64,000 bases of DNA. It comes from Pseudomonadota bacterium (GTDB lineage: Bacteria; Pseudomonadota; Alphaproteobacteria; Acetobacterales; Acetobacteraceae). The stretch lies in contig JABBOH010000016.1 of the NCBI GenBank assembly GCA_019351895.1, positions 1-64,000 on the forward strand, in the 5' to 3' direction. Below, one piece after another: positions 10,851 to 20,011 of this stretch. The position numbers and the translations under genes were made by a program. The notes below the pieces were generated by a model. The model ran no database searches. It was given only the letters and a program-made list of their open reading frames with translations, and was not told where the DNA came from. Every line of letters begins with the position of its first letter. The first letter of the stretch is position 1.

Positions 10851-12056
10851 ATGACCGAACGAAGCGTTGACGTGTGCATTCTGGGCGCGGGGCCCGTGGG
10901 CGGTTCGCTCGCCTGCCGGTTGGCGGAGGGGGGGGCGAGCGTGCTCGTCGTCGATCGGAGCGCGCTATCACCCATGGAGCATCCCGATTTCGACGGACGC
11001 GCCTATGCGATCGCCGCTGGTTCCCAGCCATTTCTCCAAGCCGCCGGTCTCTGGCAAGCCTTGCCCTTCCAGCCCTGCGCGATCGAGCAGATCCGCATCT
11101 CGGACGGCAAGCCCGGCAGGCCCGCCTCGCCGCTGTTTCTCCATTTCGATCACCGCGAGTTGAGGCAGGGTCCTTTCGGCTGGATGATCGAGGCCCGCAG
11201 CCTGCGAATTGCGCTCAACCGCCGCCTCAACGCCGGTCGTGGCATTACGCTCGCCGCGCCCGCCGACGCCAAGATCGAGCGCGATGAGGCAGGGGTGACC
11301 GTGACAGTCGGTTCGGGCGACAAATACCGGGCGAAGCTCGTGGTGGCGGCGGAGGGGCGGGAAAGCCCGTCGCGCCGGGCAGCCGGCATCCCGACGATCC
11401 GCTACCCGTACCGGCAGAGCGGCATCGTCTGTGCGATCGCCCACGAGGAGCCGCATCGCAATACGGCGCTTGAGCACTTCCTGCCCGGGGGGCCCTTCGC
11501 GCAGCTTCCGCTGGGCCCGGCGAACGGCGCGCCGCATGTATCGGCCATCGTGTTCACGGAGGCCTCCGCCGTGGCGGCGGCACTCTCCCGGCTCGACGCT
11601 CCTGCTTTCACCCATGAGGTAGCGCGGCGGCTTGGCGATCATCTGGGTCCGATCCGCCTCCTCGGGCGGCGCTGGCACTATCCGCTGTCGGCTCTACTCG
11701 CCACGCGTTACACGGATCGGCGTCTCGCTCTGGTCGGGGACGCGGCCCACGGCATCCATCCCATCGCCGGTCAGGGCTTCAACCTTGGCCTTCGTGACGC
11801 GGGCGTGCTGGGCGATCTGGTTCTGGCGGCCCTGACCGCTGGCGAGGACGCTGGGGATGCGACGCTCCTGGCGCGGTACCAGCGGCGCAGGCGGCCCGAC
11901 AATCTCGCGATGCTGGCGGCGACCGACACGCTCGACCGGCTGTTCAGCACCGACAACCCGCTCGTCCGCGCCGCGCGCGATCTCGGCATCGCCGCCGTAC
12001 ATCGCATGCCGCCGGCCAAGCGGTTCTTCATGCGCCGTGCGATGGGGATCGGTTAG
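10851..12056 (+). CDS. UbiH/UbiF/COQ6-type FAD-dependent hydroxylase
   Basis: A 401-residue class A flavoprotein monooxygenase. The FAD-binding 'CILGAGPVGGSLACRLAEGG' is near the N-terminus. The second FAD motif 'LVGDAAHGIHPIAGQGFNLG' near residues 295-315 is characteristic of the ubiquinone-biosynthesis hydroxylases UbiH/UbiF/UbiI/UbiL. Which ring position it hydroxylates cannot be told from sequence alone. The ATG at 10851 precedes the dinucleotide fold by the usual short leader; the open frame extends upstream to 10671, but those 60 residues look non-coding and overlap the glnK promoter. It is convergent with gpt, 8 bases apart. Confidence 0.88.
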   Translation: MTERSVDVCILGAGPVGGSLACRLAEGGASVLVVDRSALSPMEHPDFDGRAYAIAAGSQPFLQAAGLWQALPFQPCAIEQIRISDGKPGRPASPLFLHFDHRELRQGPFGWMIEARSLRIALNRRLNAGRGITLAAPADAKIERDEAGVTVTVGSGDKYRAKLVVAAEGRESPSRRAAGIPTIRYPYRQSGIVCAIAHEEPHRNTALEHFLPGGPFAQLPLGPANGAPHVSAIVFTEASAVAAALSRLDAPAFTHEVARRLGDHLGPIRLLGRRWHYPLSALLATRYTDRRLALVGDAAHGIHPIAGQGFNLGLRDAGVLGDLVLAALTAGEDAGDATLLARYQRRRRPDNLAMLAATDTLDRLFSTDNPLVRAARDLGIAAVHRMPPAKRFFMRRAMGIG

Positions 12057-12064
12057 CTTGAGTT

Positions 12065-12559
12065 TCAGCCGGAGCCGATGCGAGACGGCCCGCGCGCGAT
12101 TGGCGCCACGAATTGCGGTGTGGAGTCCGTGTCCCAAGGGAACAGAATCCAGGTGTCCTGCGACACTTCGGTGACGAAGGTGTCGACCACGTCCTTCCCC
12201 GCAGGTTTCGAGTAGACCGTTGCGAAATGCGCCTTCGGCAGCAGGCCGCGCACCACACGGGCGGTCGTGCCGGTATCGACGAGATCGTCGATGATGAGGA
12301 ACCCTTCGCCGTCGCCGGCCGCCGTGGGCGGCTTGGTGACCACGGATTGACCGATCCGCTCCTCATCATAGGTCGTGATGGAAATGCTTTCGATAAGCCG
12401 GCACTCCAGTTCGCGGGCGATGATGGCAGCCGGGATCAGCCCGCCGCGGGTGACGGCGACGATGCCGCGCCAGGGGCCGGCCTCGATCAGCCGCCACGCT
12501 AGAGCACGCGCGTCACGGTGCAACTGATCCCAGGTGACAGTGTAGTAGTGCTGCGCCAT
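12065..12559 (-). CDS. gpt: Xanthine-guanine phosphoribosyltransferase
   Basis: A 164-residue purine salvage enzyme transferring phosphoribose from PRPP to xanthine or guanine. The PRPP-binding signature '[17 protein letters not shown]' is near residues 86-102, and '[19 protein letters not shown]' near 33-51 is the Gpt-type N-terminal loop. 'LFPWD' near 139-143 is the base-binding element of the XGPRT subgroup. Its ATG overlaps the stop of csaA by one base (TGATG), so the two genes are translationally coupled. Confidence 0.93.
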   Translation of the reverse strand: MAQHYYTVTWDQLHRDARALAWRLIEAGPWRGIVAVTRGGLIPAAIIARELECRLIESISITTYDEERIGQSVVTKPPTAAGDGEGFLIIDDLVDTGTTARVVRGLLPKAHFATVYSKPAGKDVVDTFVTEVSQDTWILFPWDTDSTPQFVAPIARGPSRIGSG

Positions 12560-12903
12560 CAGAAGAGCTTCCCGCCGTTCGGAACCTTGAAGTCGGGCCG
12601 GATCAAAACGATGCCGCCCTCCGCATCCGGCAATCCCAGGGTGAGGACTTCGCTGACGAAAGGTCCGATCTGGCGCGGTGGGAAGTTCACGACGGCGCAG
12701 ACCTGCCGGCCGATCAGCGTGTCGGTGTGGTAGTGCAGCGTGATCTGCGCGGAAGACTGCCGCAGGCCGATCTCCGGACCAAAATCGATCCAGAGCTTGA
12801 TGGCGGGCTTGCGCGCCTCGGGGAACGGCTGCGCATCGGTGATGGTTCCGACCCGGATGTCGATGCGCTCGAAATCAGCCATGGAAATGGTCGTGCTGGT
12901 CAC
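12559..12903 (-). CDS. csaA: CsaA-type tRNA-binding domain protein
   Basis: A 114-residue single-domain protein with the EMAP/Trbp111 oligonucleotide-binding fold. '[20 protein letters not shown]' and '[20 protein letters not shown]' are near-invariant in CsaA, as is the end '[14 protein letters not shown]'. CsaA is an export-related chaperone in Bacillus and binds tRNA. I chose the GTG at 12903 because AGGA stands 9 bases upstream and the residues TTIS before MADF are family-like; the ATG at 12882 (107 residues) has no ribosome site. It is upstream of and overlaps gpt. The divergent gene is the htrA homologue. Confidence 0.9.
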   Translation of the reverse strand: MTSTTISMADFERIDIRVGTITDAQPFPEARKPAIKLWIDFGPEIGLRQSSAQITLHYHTDTLIGRQVCAVVNFPPRQIGPFVSEVLTLGLPDAEGGIVLIRPDFKVPNGGKLF

Positions 12904-13094
12904 CGCCGGAAATCCTCTTGTCGTCGAATCGACTGCCGATGGGACAATGCCGCGGATCCGGGTGACGATACCAGCGTGGCCGAGCGCCGCTTGAAGATGA
13001 AGCAACGCATGACAGCGGGTTAAAGGTCGGAAACCGCCGCGCGATCCGGCTTGCGCCACTGGCTGAGCGAAGGACAAGTGTGAGAAGTAGCAGC

Positions 13095-14210
13095 ATGACA
13101 TCCTCCGTTCACGTTCCCGGGCGCCCGCGGGCTCCAGCAAAGCGCGGCCGCGGGCCTGCGGGGGTGGTCGCAACCGCGTTGATCGGGCTCGCCGCCTGCG
13201 GAGCGGGCTTTGCCCCGGCGGCCCAGGCGCAGAATGGTTTTCCGAGCTTCCGCCTGCTCGTGCGGAAGGTTCTCCCGGCGGTCGTCAACATCGCGGTGAC
13301 CGAAAGCGCCGCCGCCGCCGCGGCGGATGGCGGGGACGACATAGGTGACGGCGATACCGGGGGAGGCGGGTCCGGCGGTCCTCCCGCGCGCGGACAAGGC
13401 AAAGTCTTCGGGGCCGGCTCCGGCTTCATCATCGACCCGAGCGGCATCATCGTGACCAACGACCATGTCGTCGGAGGCGCCAGCCGCATCACCGTCTCGC
13501 TGTCCGACGGCACGCAGCTTCCGGCCCGTATCCTTGGCATCGATCAACTGACGGACATTGCGGTCATCAAGGTCGCGGCGCATCATCCATTGCCCTACGT
13601 GCAGTGGGGTGACTCCCGGCAGGTCGAGGTGGGGGACTGGATTCTGGTTGCCGGCAATCCTTTCGGCCTCGGCGGCTCGGTGACCGCCGGCATCGTCTCC
13701 GCCCGTGGCCGTGACATCATGAGCGGCCCCTTCGACGACTTTCTGCAGCTCGATGCGCCGATCAATCCGGGCAATTCGGGCGGTCCCGCCTTCGACATGA
13801 ATGGCGGCGTCGTCGGCGTGAACACGGCCATCATTTCGCCCACGGGTGGCTCGGTCGGCATCGGCTTCGCTATCCCCAGCCAGATCGCCGCGGGTGTCGT
13901 GACGGAACTCGAGCAGCACGGCCATCTCGACCGTGGCTGGCTCGGTGTTGCCGTCGCGGATGACGATGCCCGGCCCGGGGTGAAGGTGACCGCTGTCGAG
14001 CCGGATAGCCCCGCCGCACATGCCGGCCTTCGGGGCGGCGACCGCATTCTGGCGGTCGATGGCGAGCCGGTTCATTCGGCGCTCGCTCTCATTCGCGCTG
14101 TAGCCGAAATCCACCCCGGACGTTCGGCCCGGCTGACGGTCGTGCGGCGCGGCCGGAGCCTCTACGCAGCTGTGGTGGTGGGGCTCCGTCCCTCCACCGG
14201 ACGCCAATGA
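13095..14210 (+). CDS. HtrA/Deg-type periplasmic serine protease
   Basis: A 371-residue trypsin-like protease with one PDZ domain. A basic N-terminus and hydrophobic segment (about 22-44, ending AAQAQ) give a signal peptide. The catalytic triad is His124 ('TNDHVVGGA'), Asp154 ('QLTDIAVIKV') and Ser228 ('NPGNSGGPAF'). PDZ covers about 275-365. The stretch from about 71 to 102 is an unusual run of Ala, then Asp/Gly/Pro, where the LA loop lies. One PDZ makes it DegS-like in layout but with a signal peptide. The operon with a response regulator and histidine kinase just downstream suggests envelope-stress function. The ATG at 13095 has a GAGAAG box; a GTG at 13080 is in frame. Confidence 0.92.
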   Translation: MTSSVHVPGRPRAPAKRGRGPAGVVATALIGLAACGAGFAPAAQAQNGFPSFRLLVRKVLPAVVNIAVTESAAAAAADGGDDIGDGDTGGGGSGGPPARGQGKVFGAGSGFIIDPSGIIVTNDHVVGGASRITVSLSDGTQLPARILGIDQLTDIAVIKVAAHHPLPYVQWGDSRQVEVGDWILVAGNPFGLGGSVTAGIVSARGRDIMSGPFDDFLQLDAPINPGNSGGPAFDMNGGVVGVNTAIISPTGGSVGIGFAIPSQIAAGVVTELEQHGHLDRGWLGVAVADDDARPGVKVTAVEPDSPAAHAGLRGGDRILAVDGEPVHSALALIRAVAEIHPGRSARLTVVRRGRSLYAAVVVGLRPSTGRQ

Positions 14211-14287
14211 AGCCTATGTGAGTGCCGGTCTGGTCCGGCGGTCCACGAACCGGCTGTCAGCCGGTGTCACGTGAGGGAGCTTTTGAG

Positions 14288-14974
14288 ATGCGCATTCTGC
14301 TGGTCGAGGATGATCGCGATGTGGCCGGCTTCGTGGTCAAGGGGCTGCGGGAGGCCAATCATGTGGTGGAGCATGCCGCGAATGGCCGCGACGGCCTCTT
14401 CATGGCCGCGAGCGAGCAATTCGACGCCATCATCCTGGACCGGATGTTGCCTGGGGGCGTCGACGGGTTGAGACTTCTGGAAACGCTGCGGGCGCAGGAG
14501 AACACCGTCCCGGTGCTGTTTCTCTCGGCGCTCGGGCAGGTGGATGACCGGGTGAAGGGCCTCAAGGCCGGGGGAGACGACTACCTCACCAAGCCCTTCG
14601 CATTTGCGGAGCTCTTGGCGCGGGTGGAGGCGCTGACGCGGCGCGGCAAGGCAGATTCCCCGGTGACGCGGCTCGCGGTCGGCGACCTCGAGATGGACCT
14701 CCTTTCCCGCAGCGTGAAGCGCGCCGGGCAGAGGATCGACCTGCAGCCGCGCGAATACCGGCTGCTCGAGTATCTCATGCGGCACGCCGGTCAGGTGGTG
14801 ACGCGAACGATGCTGCTGGAGGGCGTATGGGACTACCACTTCGACCCGCAGACCAATGTCATCGACGTTCACGTGTCCCGCCTCCGGCAGAAGGTCGACA
14901 AGCCATTTCCGAAGCCCCTGCTGCATACCGTCCGAAACGCCGGCTACATCATGCGGCCGGACAGCGAAGGGTGA
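14288..14974 (+). CDS. OmpR-family response regulator
   Basis: A 228-residue two-component regulator. The receiver domain (1-115) has the acidic pocket Asp8/Asp9, phosphoacceptor Asp51 ('IILDRMLP') and the conserved Lys in 'DDYLTKPF'. The winged-helix DNA-binding domain (about 128-225) ends in 'DVHVSRLRQKVDKPF' and 'HTVRNAGYIM', typical of OmpR/PhoB. A strong GAGGGAG box precedes the ATG at 14288; a longer in-frame reading from 14222 lacks one. The kinase GTG begins one base after its stop. The target is unknown; the protease gene upstream is the natural candidate. Confidence 0.95.
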   Translation: MRILLVEDDRDVAGFVVKGLREANHVVEHAANGRDGLFMAASEQFDAIILDRMLPGGVDGLRLLETLRAQENTVPVLFLSALGQVDDRVKGLKAGGDDYLTKPFAFAELLARVEALTRRGKADSPVTRLAVGDLEMDLLSRSVKRAGQRIDLQPREYRLLEYLMRHAGQVVTRTMLLEGVWDYHFDPQTNVIDVHVSRLRQKVDKPFPKPLLHTVRNAGYIMRPDSEG

Positions 14975-14975
14975 G

Positions 14976-16493
14976 GTGAGCAGCGGCATCGCCGCAGCGA
15001 CTCCGCCGTCGGAGAAGAACCCGGCCCGGGAGAGCAAGCGTGTCCGCCTGCTGTCGAGGCTGCGACGGTCTCCGTTGCTGCGCTCGGCGGGCCTTCGGTT
15101 CGCCGTCCTCTACGCCATCATCTTCGGCCTCAGCGCGCTGGCGCTCGCCATCTTCCTTTGGTGGGCGACGGCCGGGCTGCTGAACCGGCAGGTTGAGGCC
15201 GCGATCAATGCGGACGCACAGGGTCTCGGCGAGCGCTATCAGGAAGGAGGCATCCCGGCGCTGATCCTTACCATCCAGGACCGCCTCTCGCAGAACATCG
15301 ACGAGAACGCGATCTATCTGCTGGTGGATGCCGGTTTCCGCCCCATTGCGGGCAATCTCGATAATTGGCCGAAGCAGGTTTCGGCCTCGGACAGCTGGTT
15401 CGAACTGCTGGTGAAGCGCGGCGATCACGAGGCGCTGGCGCGGATTCATCGCTACGATCTTCCGGGCGGCTTCCACCTGCTCATCGGGCGCGACATCGGC
15501 TCCCGCGCGAAGCTGCGGTCGTTGCTGACGGCCGGGCTGCTCTGGGCCGTGCTCGTCATGGTCGTGCTCGGTTCGGCGGGTGCGCTCGCGATCCAGAGTT
15601 TGTTCAAGCGCAGCCTCGCCGATGTCTCGGCCACGGCCGATGCCATCTCGCGTGGCGACCTCTCCAACCGCGTCCGGATTTCCGGGCGGGGCGACGAGTT
15701 CGATCGGCTGGCCGAAACCATCAACGACATGCTGGACCGCATCGCCCGCCTGATGGATGGGGTGCGTCAGGTCTCGAACGCCATCGCGCACGACCTCCGC
15801 ACGCCCATCACCCGCGCCCGCGCCCGGCTCGAGGACGCGGCGCTCCATGCGCGGGACGCGAGCGATCTCCATGCGGCGGTCGAGCGGGCCACGTCGGACC
15901 TCGACGGCATCGTGTCGGTTTTCCAGGGCCTCCTCAGGATCGCCGAGATCGAGGCGGGCTCCCGCCGCTCAGCCTTCGCCTCGCTCGACCTTTACGAACT
16001 GCTCTCGGATTTGCACGAGCTCTATGGCGCGGCGGCGGAGGAGCAGGGGCAGCAGATCGAGCTGCTGGCGAAACCGCCTCTGCCGATGTTCGGGGACCGT
16101 GATCTCCTGCAACAGGCGGTCGCGAACCTGCTGGAGAATGCGCTGAAATTCTCTCCGCCGGGCAAGCCCATTCTGCTCGCCGCGGAGAGGCTGGGCGACC
16201 GGATCGAGATCGTCGTCGCGGATTCAGGGCCCGGTATCCCGGTCGAGGATCGCGCGCGGGTGACGGAACGCTTCTACCGCGGCGAGAGCGCCCGCAGCAC
16301 GCCGGGTTCAGGACTCGGCCTATCGCTGGTGCAGGCCGTGGTGCAACTGCATAACGGCGGTTTGCGGCTCGAGGACAATCATCCGGGCGTGCGCGCGGTG
16401 CTGTCCCTGCCCGCGGAGTTGAGCGCGAACCGGCGCCTCGGCAAGACCGAGCGCCCGAACGCCACCAAGCCGGTGACGCCCGCACCAGTCTGA
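14976..16493 (+). CDS. Sensor histidine kinase
   Basis: A 505-residue membrane kinase, partner of the response regulator before it. Two transmembrane segments (about 42-65 and 184-207) bracket a periplasmic sensor of about 115 residues. HAMP covers about 208-260. The phosphoacceptor is His272 in 'SNAIAHDLRTPITRARARL'. ATP-binding boxes follow: N 'NLLENALKFSPPG', G1 'VADSGPGIP', F 'RFYRGES' and G2 'GSGLGLSLVQAV'. The GTG start at 14976 sits inside AAGGGTGAGGTG, one base after the regulator stop. The sensor has no motif I recognise. Confidence 0.94.
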   Translation: MSSGIAAATPPSEKNPARESKRVRLLSRLRRSPLLRSAGLRFAVLYAIIFGLSALALAIFLWWATAGLLNRQVEAAINADAQGLGERYQEGGIPALILTIQDRLSQNIDENAIYLLVDAGFRPIAGNLDNWPKQVSASDSWFELLVKRGDHEALARIHRYDLPGGFHLLIGRDIGSRAKLRSLLTAGLLWAVLVMVVLGSAGALAIQSLFKRSLADVSATADAISRGDLSNRVRISGRGDEFDRLAETINDMLDRIARLMDGVRQVSNAIAHDLRTPITRARARLEDAALHARDASDLHAAVERATSDLDGIVSVFQGLLRIAEIEAGSRRSAFASLDLYELLSDLHELYGAAAEEQGQQIELLAKPPLPMFGDRDLLQQAVANLLENALKFSPPGKPILLAAERLGDRIEIVVADSGPGIPVEDRARVTERFYRGESARSTPGSGLGLSLVQAVVQLHNGGLRLEDNHPGVRAVLSLPAELSANRRLGKTERPNATKPVTPAPV

Positions 16494-16618
16494 GAGGATC
16501 GCGGCTGTCCGGCCCCAGGTGTAGCCCACCGGGGGCGGGGCGCTCTGCTGGCGGAACCTTGGTCTGCATGGTGACATCCCCTGAGGCCCGAATCGAAGGG
16601 CGCCGAAGGAGACACGCC

Positions 16619-17998
16619 ATGACCACTGCCGCCGCCATTGCCAGTCGGCTCGACCGGCTGCCTGCCACCCGCCGCATCTGGCTGCTGGTGGTCATCCTCT
16701 CCCTGGGCGGCTGCTTCGAATATTATGACCTGTTTCTGACGGGCTTCATCGCCCCCGGTCTGATCCGCAGTCATATCTTCACAGCGACGACGGCCGGGTT
16801 CTTCGGCAATAACGGCATCGCGAGCTTTGTTGCCGCGTTCTTTGTCGGCCTGTTTCTTGGGACGATCGCCTTCGGTTTCGTCGCCGACAGGTTCGGGCGG
16901 CGGTCGATCTTCACCGTGTCGTTGATCTGGTACAGCCTCTGCACGCTGGTGATGGCCTTCCAGACCAGTGCCGAGGATATCAACCTCTGGCGGCTTCTCG
17001 CGGGTATCGGTGTCGGGGTCGAACTGGTGACGATCGACACCTACCTTTCGGAACTCATGCCGAAGCACCTGCGCGGGCGGGCCTTCGTCGTAAACGCCGC
17101 CATCCAGTTCAGCGTGCTGCCTGTCGCAGGTGCTCTGGCTTGGTGGCTGGTGCCGGAGACGCCCCTCGGGGTCGAGGGATGGCGATGGATGGTCGGCATC
17201 GGCGCCGTCGGCGCGCTGGTCGTCTGGACCATCCGTCGGCGGCTGCCGGAATCGCCGCGCTGGCTCGCCCAGCAAGGACGGTTGGAGGAGGCCGACCGCG
17301 TTTTGTCGCTTCTCGAAGCAGGTGCAGCTTCGGGACCGGCGATGGCGTCCACGTCGCCCGCGGCGGCGGTTCGGCCATCGCCTTCAGCGCGGGGAAGCCT
17401 GATGGAGATCGCGCGGCCGCCCTATGTCGGACGCACCGTCATGTTGATCCTGTTCAACATCTTCCAGGCTGTCGGCTATTACGGGTTCGCGAACTGGGTG
17501 CCGACGCTGCTCATCCGTCATGGCATCACCATCACGCACAGCCTGCAATACACCTTCATCATTGCGATTGCGGCGCCCTTCGCACCCTTGTTGTTCTTCG
17601 GGCTCGCCGACCGGGTCGAGCGCAAGGCGCTGATCATGGCGAGCGCGCTTGCCGTGGCTGTCGTCGGGCTCGTTTTCGCGGAGGTGCGGAGTGCCGCTGC
17701 GATCATCAGCCTCGGCGTTCTCCTGACGGTGGCGAACAACGTGATGTCCTTCGCGTTCCATACCTATCAGGCGGAACTCTACCCGACGCGCATTCGAGCC
17801 GTGGCAGTAGGCTTCGTCTATTCGTGGAGCCGGCTTTCGGTCGTGTTCATGGCTTTCGTCATCGCTTTCACCCTGCGCGTATTCGGCATCTCCGGTGTCT
17901 TCGTCCTGATTGCCGGTAGCATGGCGGTGGTGATCGCAGCCGTGGGGCTGCTCGGGCCGCGGACCCGGAATCGGTCGCTCGAGGACATCGCCCGCTAG
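16619..17998 (+). CDS. MFS transporter, sugar-porter-like
   Basis: A 459-residue, 12-helix major facilitator. The start region 'GGCFEYYDLFLTGFIAPGLI' and the loop 2-3 motif 'GFVADRFGRRSIFTV' place it among aromatic acid, metabolite and sugar H+ symporters (NiaP-like). Helix 4 'LAGIGVGVELVTIDTYLSE' and 'YQAELYPTRIRAVAVGFVYS' near the C-terminal half support this. The cytoplasmic middle loop spans about 215-265. The substrate is not decidable. The ATG at 16619 follows GAAGGAGA. It is 125 bases from the kinase gene and could be a separate unit; it ends at a strong terminator shared with ompA. Confidence 0.85.
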   Translation: MTTAAAIASRLDRLPATRRIWLLVVILSLGGCFEYYDLFLTGFIAPGLIRSHIFTATTAGFFGNNGIASFVAAFFVGLFLGTIAFGFVADRFGRRSIFTVSLIWYSLCTLVMAFQTSAEDINLWRLLAGIGVGVELVTIDTYLSELMPKHLRGRAFVVNAAIQFSVLPVAGALAWWLVPETPLGVEGWRWMVGIGAVGALVVWTIRRRLPESPRWLAQQGRLEEADRVLSLLEAGAASGPAMASTSPAAAVRPSPSARGSLMEIARPPYVGRTVMLILFNIFQAVGYYGFANWVPTLLIRHGITITHSLQYTFIIAIAAPFAPLLFFGLADRVERKALIMASALAVAVVGLVFAEVRSAAAIISLGVLLTVANNVMSFAFHTYQAELYPTRIRAVAVGFVYSWSRLSVVFMAFVIAFTLRVFGISGVFVLIAGSMAVVIAAVGLLGPRTRNRSLEDIAR

Positions 17999-18006
17999 CC
18001 GCAACA

Positions 18007-18037
18007 GAAAAAAGGGCGCCCTCGCGGGCGCCCTTTT
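18007..18037. terminator. Bidirectional rho-independent terminator
   Basis: An AAAAAAGGGCGCCC-TCGC-GGGCGCCCTTTT structure: a 7-bp GC stem with four-base loop, flanked by an A-run on one side and a T-run on the other. It lies between the convergent MFS and OmpA genes and can terminate both. Confidence 0.92.
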
Positions 18038-18068
18038 GCCGACATTCGTAAGCTCCCGAAGGAGAAGC

Positions 18069-19148
18069 TTACTTGATGATGATTTCGACGCGACGGTTCT
18101 GCGGCTCGCGCACGCCCGGGCCCGTGGGGACCAGGAGGTGAGTTTCGCCGTAGCCTGCGATCGAGATCGCGCTGGCGGGAACGCCGTCGGCGATCAGCTG
18201 AGCCTGAACGCTCTTCGCGCGGCGGATCGACAGGCCCAGGTTGTAGCTCGGCGTGCCGGACGTATCCGTGTAACCGTTGACCTGAATCTGCGTGTACTGC
18301 ACGTGCGTCGAGTTCTGGGCCGCCTCGGCAATGATCTCCTTGGCGCGCGGCGTCAGGTTGTACTTATCCCAGTCGAAGAAGACGAGGTAGGTACGAGCCG
18401 GAGCCGGAGCCGGAGCCATCACAGGGGCAGGCGGCGGGGGCGGCGGGGACGGGGTGTTGAAGGCATAGCGCAGACCGAGCATCACGGTCTGGTTCACGCC
18501 CGGCCCGAAGGTGTAAGAAGCCGGAACGCCCTTATAAGTCCCGTTGTAGCTGTCCTTCTGAGTCGTGCCGATGTAGTGGTACTCGGCAGTAAGAGACAGG
18601 CCGGGAGCCGGCGGGATCGGAACCGAGAAGCCTGCGATGCCCTGATAGGCGAAGCTGCCCTCGGTGTTGGTCATGCTGGTGATTCCAGCGGAGTCAGCGC
18701 TCGAGCCGTTCCGGTTGGTCCACAGATAGCCGACGCCGGCACCGACGTAGGGGTAGAAGTACGGGATGCCCACGTCGATGTCATACAGCCCGTTCACGAA
18801 CGCGCCGTACTTCTGCGTGTAGCCGTGGAAATCGTACTTCGGGGCGATGTAGCCCGGCTTCAGCTGCTTGTTGGTCGCCCGGAGGTAAATCCCTTCGACC
18901 TCGAAGCGCAAACCGTTGCCCAGGCCGTAGCCGACGCTGGCGCTGCCCGACACGCTGCCCTTGTAGTAGGCGCGGCTTCCGCCGAGCCCGCCAGGAGCGC
19001 CGGTGAGCTTCTGGGTGGGTTGATAGTCGTAGCCGGCCCCAGCGCCGACATACAGACCGCTAATCGGCTGAGCCTTCGCCAGGGTGGGAAGGGCGATAGC
19101 CGGGACCGCCAACACAGTCGCCGCCAAAAGCGCGCTGCGGAGCTTCAT
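18069..19148 (-). CDS. OmpA-family outer membrane porin
   Basis: A 359-residue outer membrane protein. The signal peptide is 1-26 (core 'ALLAATVLAVPAIALP', cleavage near AKA-QP). An N-terminal eight-strand beta barrel (about 27-230, starting GLYVGAGAGYDY) is followed by a proline-rich linker near 240-255. The C-terminal peptidoglycan-binding OmpA domain contains 'TQIQVNGYTDTSG' and 'NLGLSIRRAKSVQAQL' and ends with 'RRVEIIIK'. The ATG at 19148 has a very strong AGAGGAG box. The roughly 290 bases upstream are notably AT-richer than the surroundings, fitting a strong promoter and leader, but I could not settle -35/-10 elements. Confidence 0.94.
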   Translation of the reverse strand: MKLRSALLAATVLAVPAIALPTLAKAQPISGLYVGAGAGYDYQPTQKLTGAPGGLGGSRAYYKGSVSGSASVGYGLGNGLRFEVEGIYLRATNKQLKPGYIAPKYDFHGYTQKYGAFVNGLYDIDVGIPYFYPYVGAGVGYLWTNRNGSSADSAGITSMTNTEGSFAYQGIAGFSVPIPPAPGLSLTAEYHYIGTTQKDSYNGTYKGVPASYTFGPGVNQTVMLGLRYAFNTPSPPPPPPAPVMAPAPAPARTYLVFFDWDKYNLTPRAKEIIAEAAQNSTHVQYTQIQVNGYTDTSGTPSYNLGLSIRRAKSVQAQLIADGVPASAISIAGYGETHLLVPTGPGVREPQNRRVEIIIK

Positions 19149-19444
19149 TCTGTTTCTCCTCTTTGACCGACGCATACCATTCAGCCCGGGCGGTCGCGCG
19201 GAGGCGTTGCCTGCTGTTCGGTGCCTATGAAACTACCACCTTCTTGCAGCTTTCACAGTCTTTTCGCTGCGTTTTCGACACACCGTGATAAAAAAGCAAC
19301 ATTGTGGCTGTTGAGAGCCGAAATCCAGGATTGCGAGACGAAGTCTCAGCTTTTCATCATCCTGAACCGAAAGGGCAAATTAGCCGACAAGCCCAGATGG
19401 CCATCCCAGGTAACACTAAAGCGTGAACATTAAGCAGCTGTTGG

Positions 19445-20011
19445 TCAGCTGCATCCATTGACCGAGATGTCGGTCGCCGGATCGTTCATCCCCGAAAGTG
19501 CGGGCTCCGCCTCGAACACCCAACCGCGAAACTCAGGGGGTGCGCCGGGCGGCGCATGGGTGTCGTTAACCTGAAGAAATGCGGCGGCATCCGGCGGCAA
19601 ACTTGGCGGCCGGGTCCAGCACGCGAGGACGTCTATCGTCAGGAAGCGAACCGTAAACGGCGTGCCGACAGTCGCGGCGAGCTTCGTCGTGCTGCCATAG
19701 ATTTTGTCGAGCACGGTGAGCTGCGCCTGCTTGCCCTGAACCCATTCCGCCGGTGCGCCGGCTGCGGGCGCCGCCGTTGCTGGGGCCTCTGGCGGCGGCG
19801 GGGCGGCAGGGCTCGCAACGGACCCGTTGCCTATCGCGCCGTTGCCCAGAACCCTGCTTTCATTCGTGTCGGGCGGCGGCGGCAGGGGCTGGTCCTGGAT
19901 GGCGCCGGAGGACGGATCCACCTGCTGCGCTGGCGCAGGACTGAGCCCGAACACCGCGGTTAGTCCGCATGCGAGACTGCCGGCAGCCGCCAGCCGGGCA
20001 ACCGGCCTCAT
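19445..20011 (-). CDS. DUF2155 domain secreted protein
   Basis: A 188-residue exported protein. A signal peptide (about 1-28, ending APAQQ) and a low-complexity Pro/Ala region (30-90) precede a compact C-terminal domain, from about 88 ('WVQGKQAQLTVLDKIYGSTT') to the end, that matches the alphaproteobacterial DUF2155 family. It keeps the 'VRFLTIDVLACWTRPP' core and the final 'GWVFEAEPALSGMNDP'. The function is unknown. Its ATG overlaps the stop of the small upstream gene (ATGA), so it is the last gene of a tight four-gene operon. Confidence 0.85.
   Translation of the reverse strand: MRPVARLAAAGSLACGLTAVFGLSPAPAQQVDPSSGAIQDQPLPPPPDTNESRVLGNGAIGNGSVASPAAPPPPEAPATAAPAAGAPAEWVQGKQAQLTVLDKIYGSTTKLAATVGTPFTVRFLTIDVLACWTRPPSLPPDAAAFLQVNDTHAPPGAPPEFRGWVFEAEPALSGMNDPATDISVNGCS

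Noticed and set aside
19149-19444. Small gene or sRNA upstream of ompA
   Set aside because: A 70-codon frame exists, but the AT-rich sequence, lack of a ribosome site and low-complexity product fit a promoter/leader better; only a 5-bp hairpin (19335-19347) is present.
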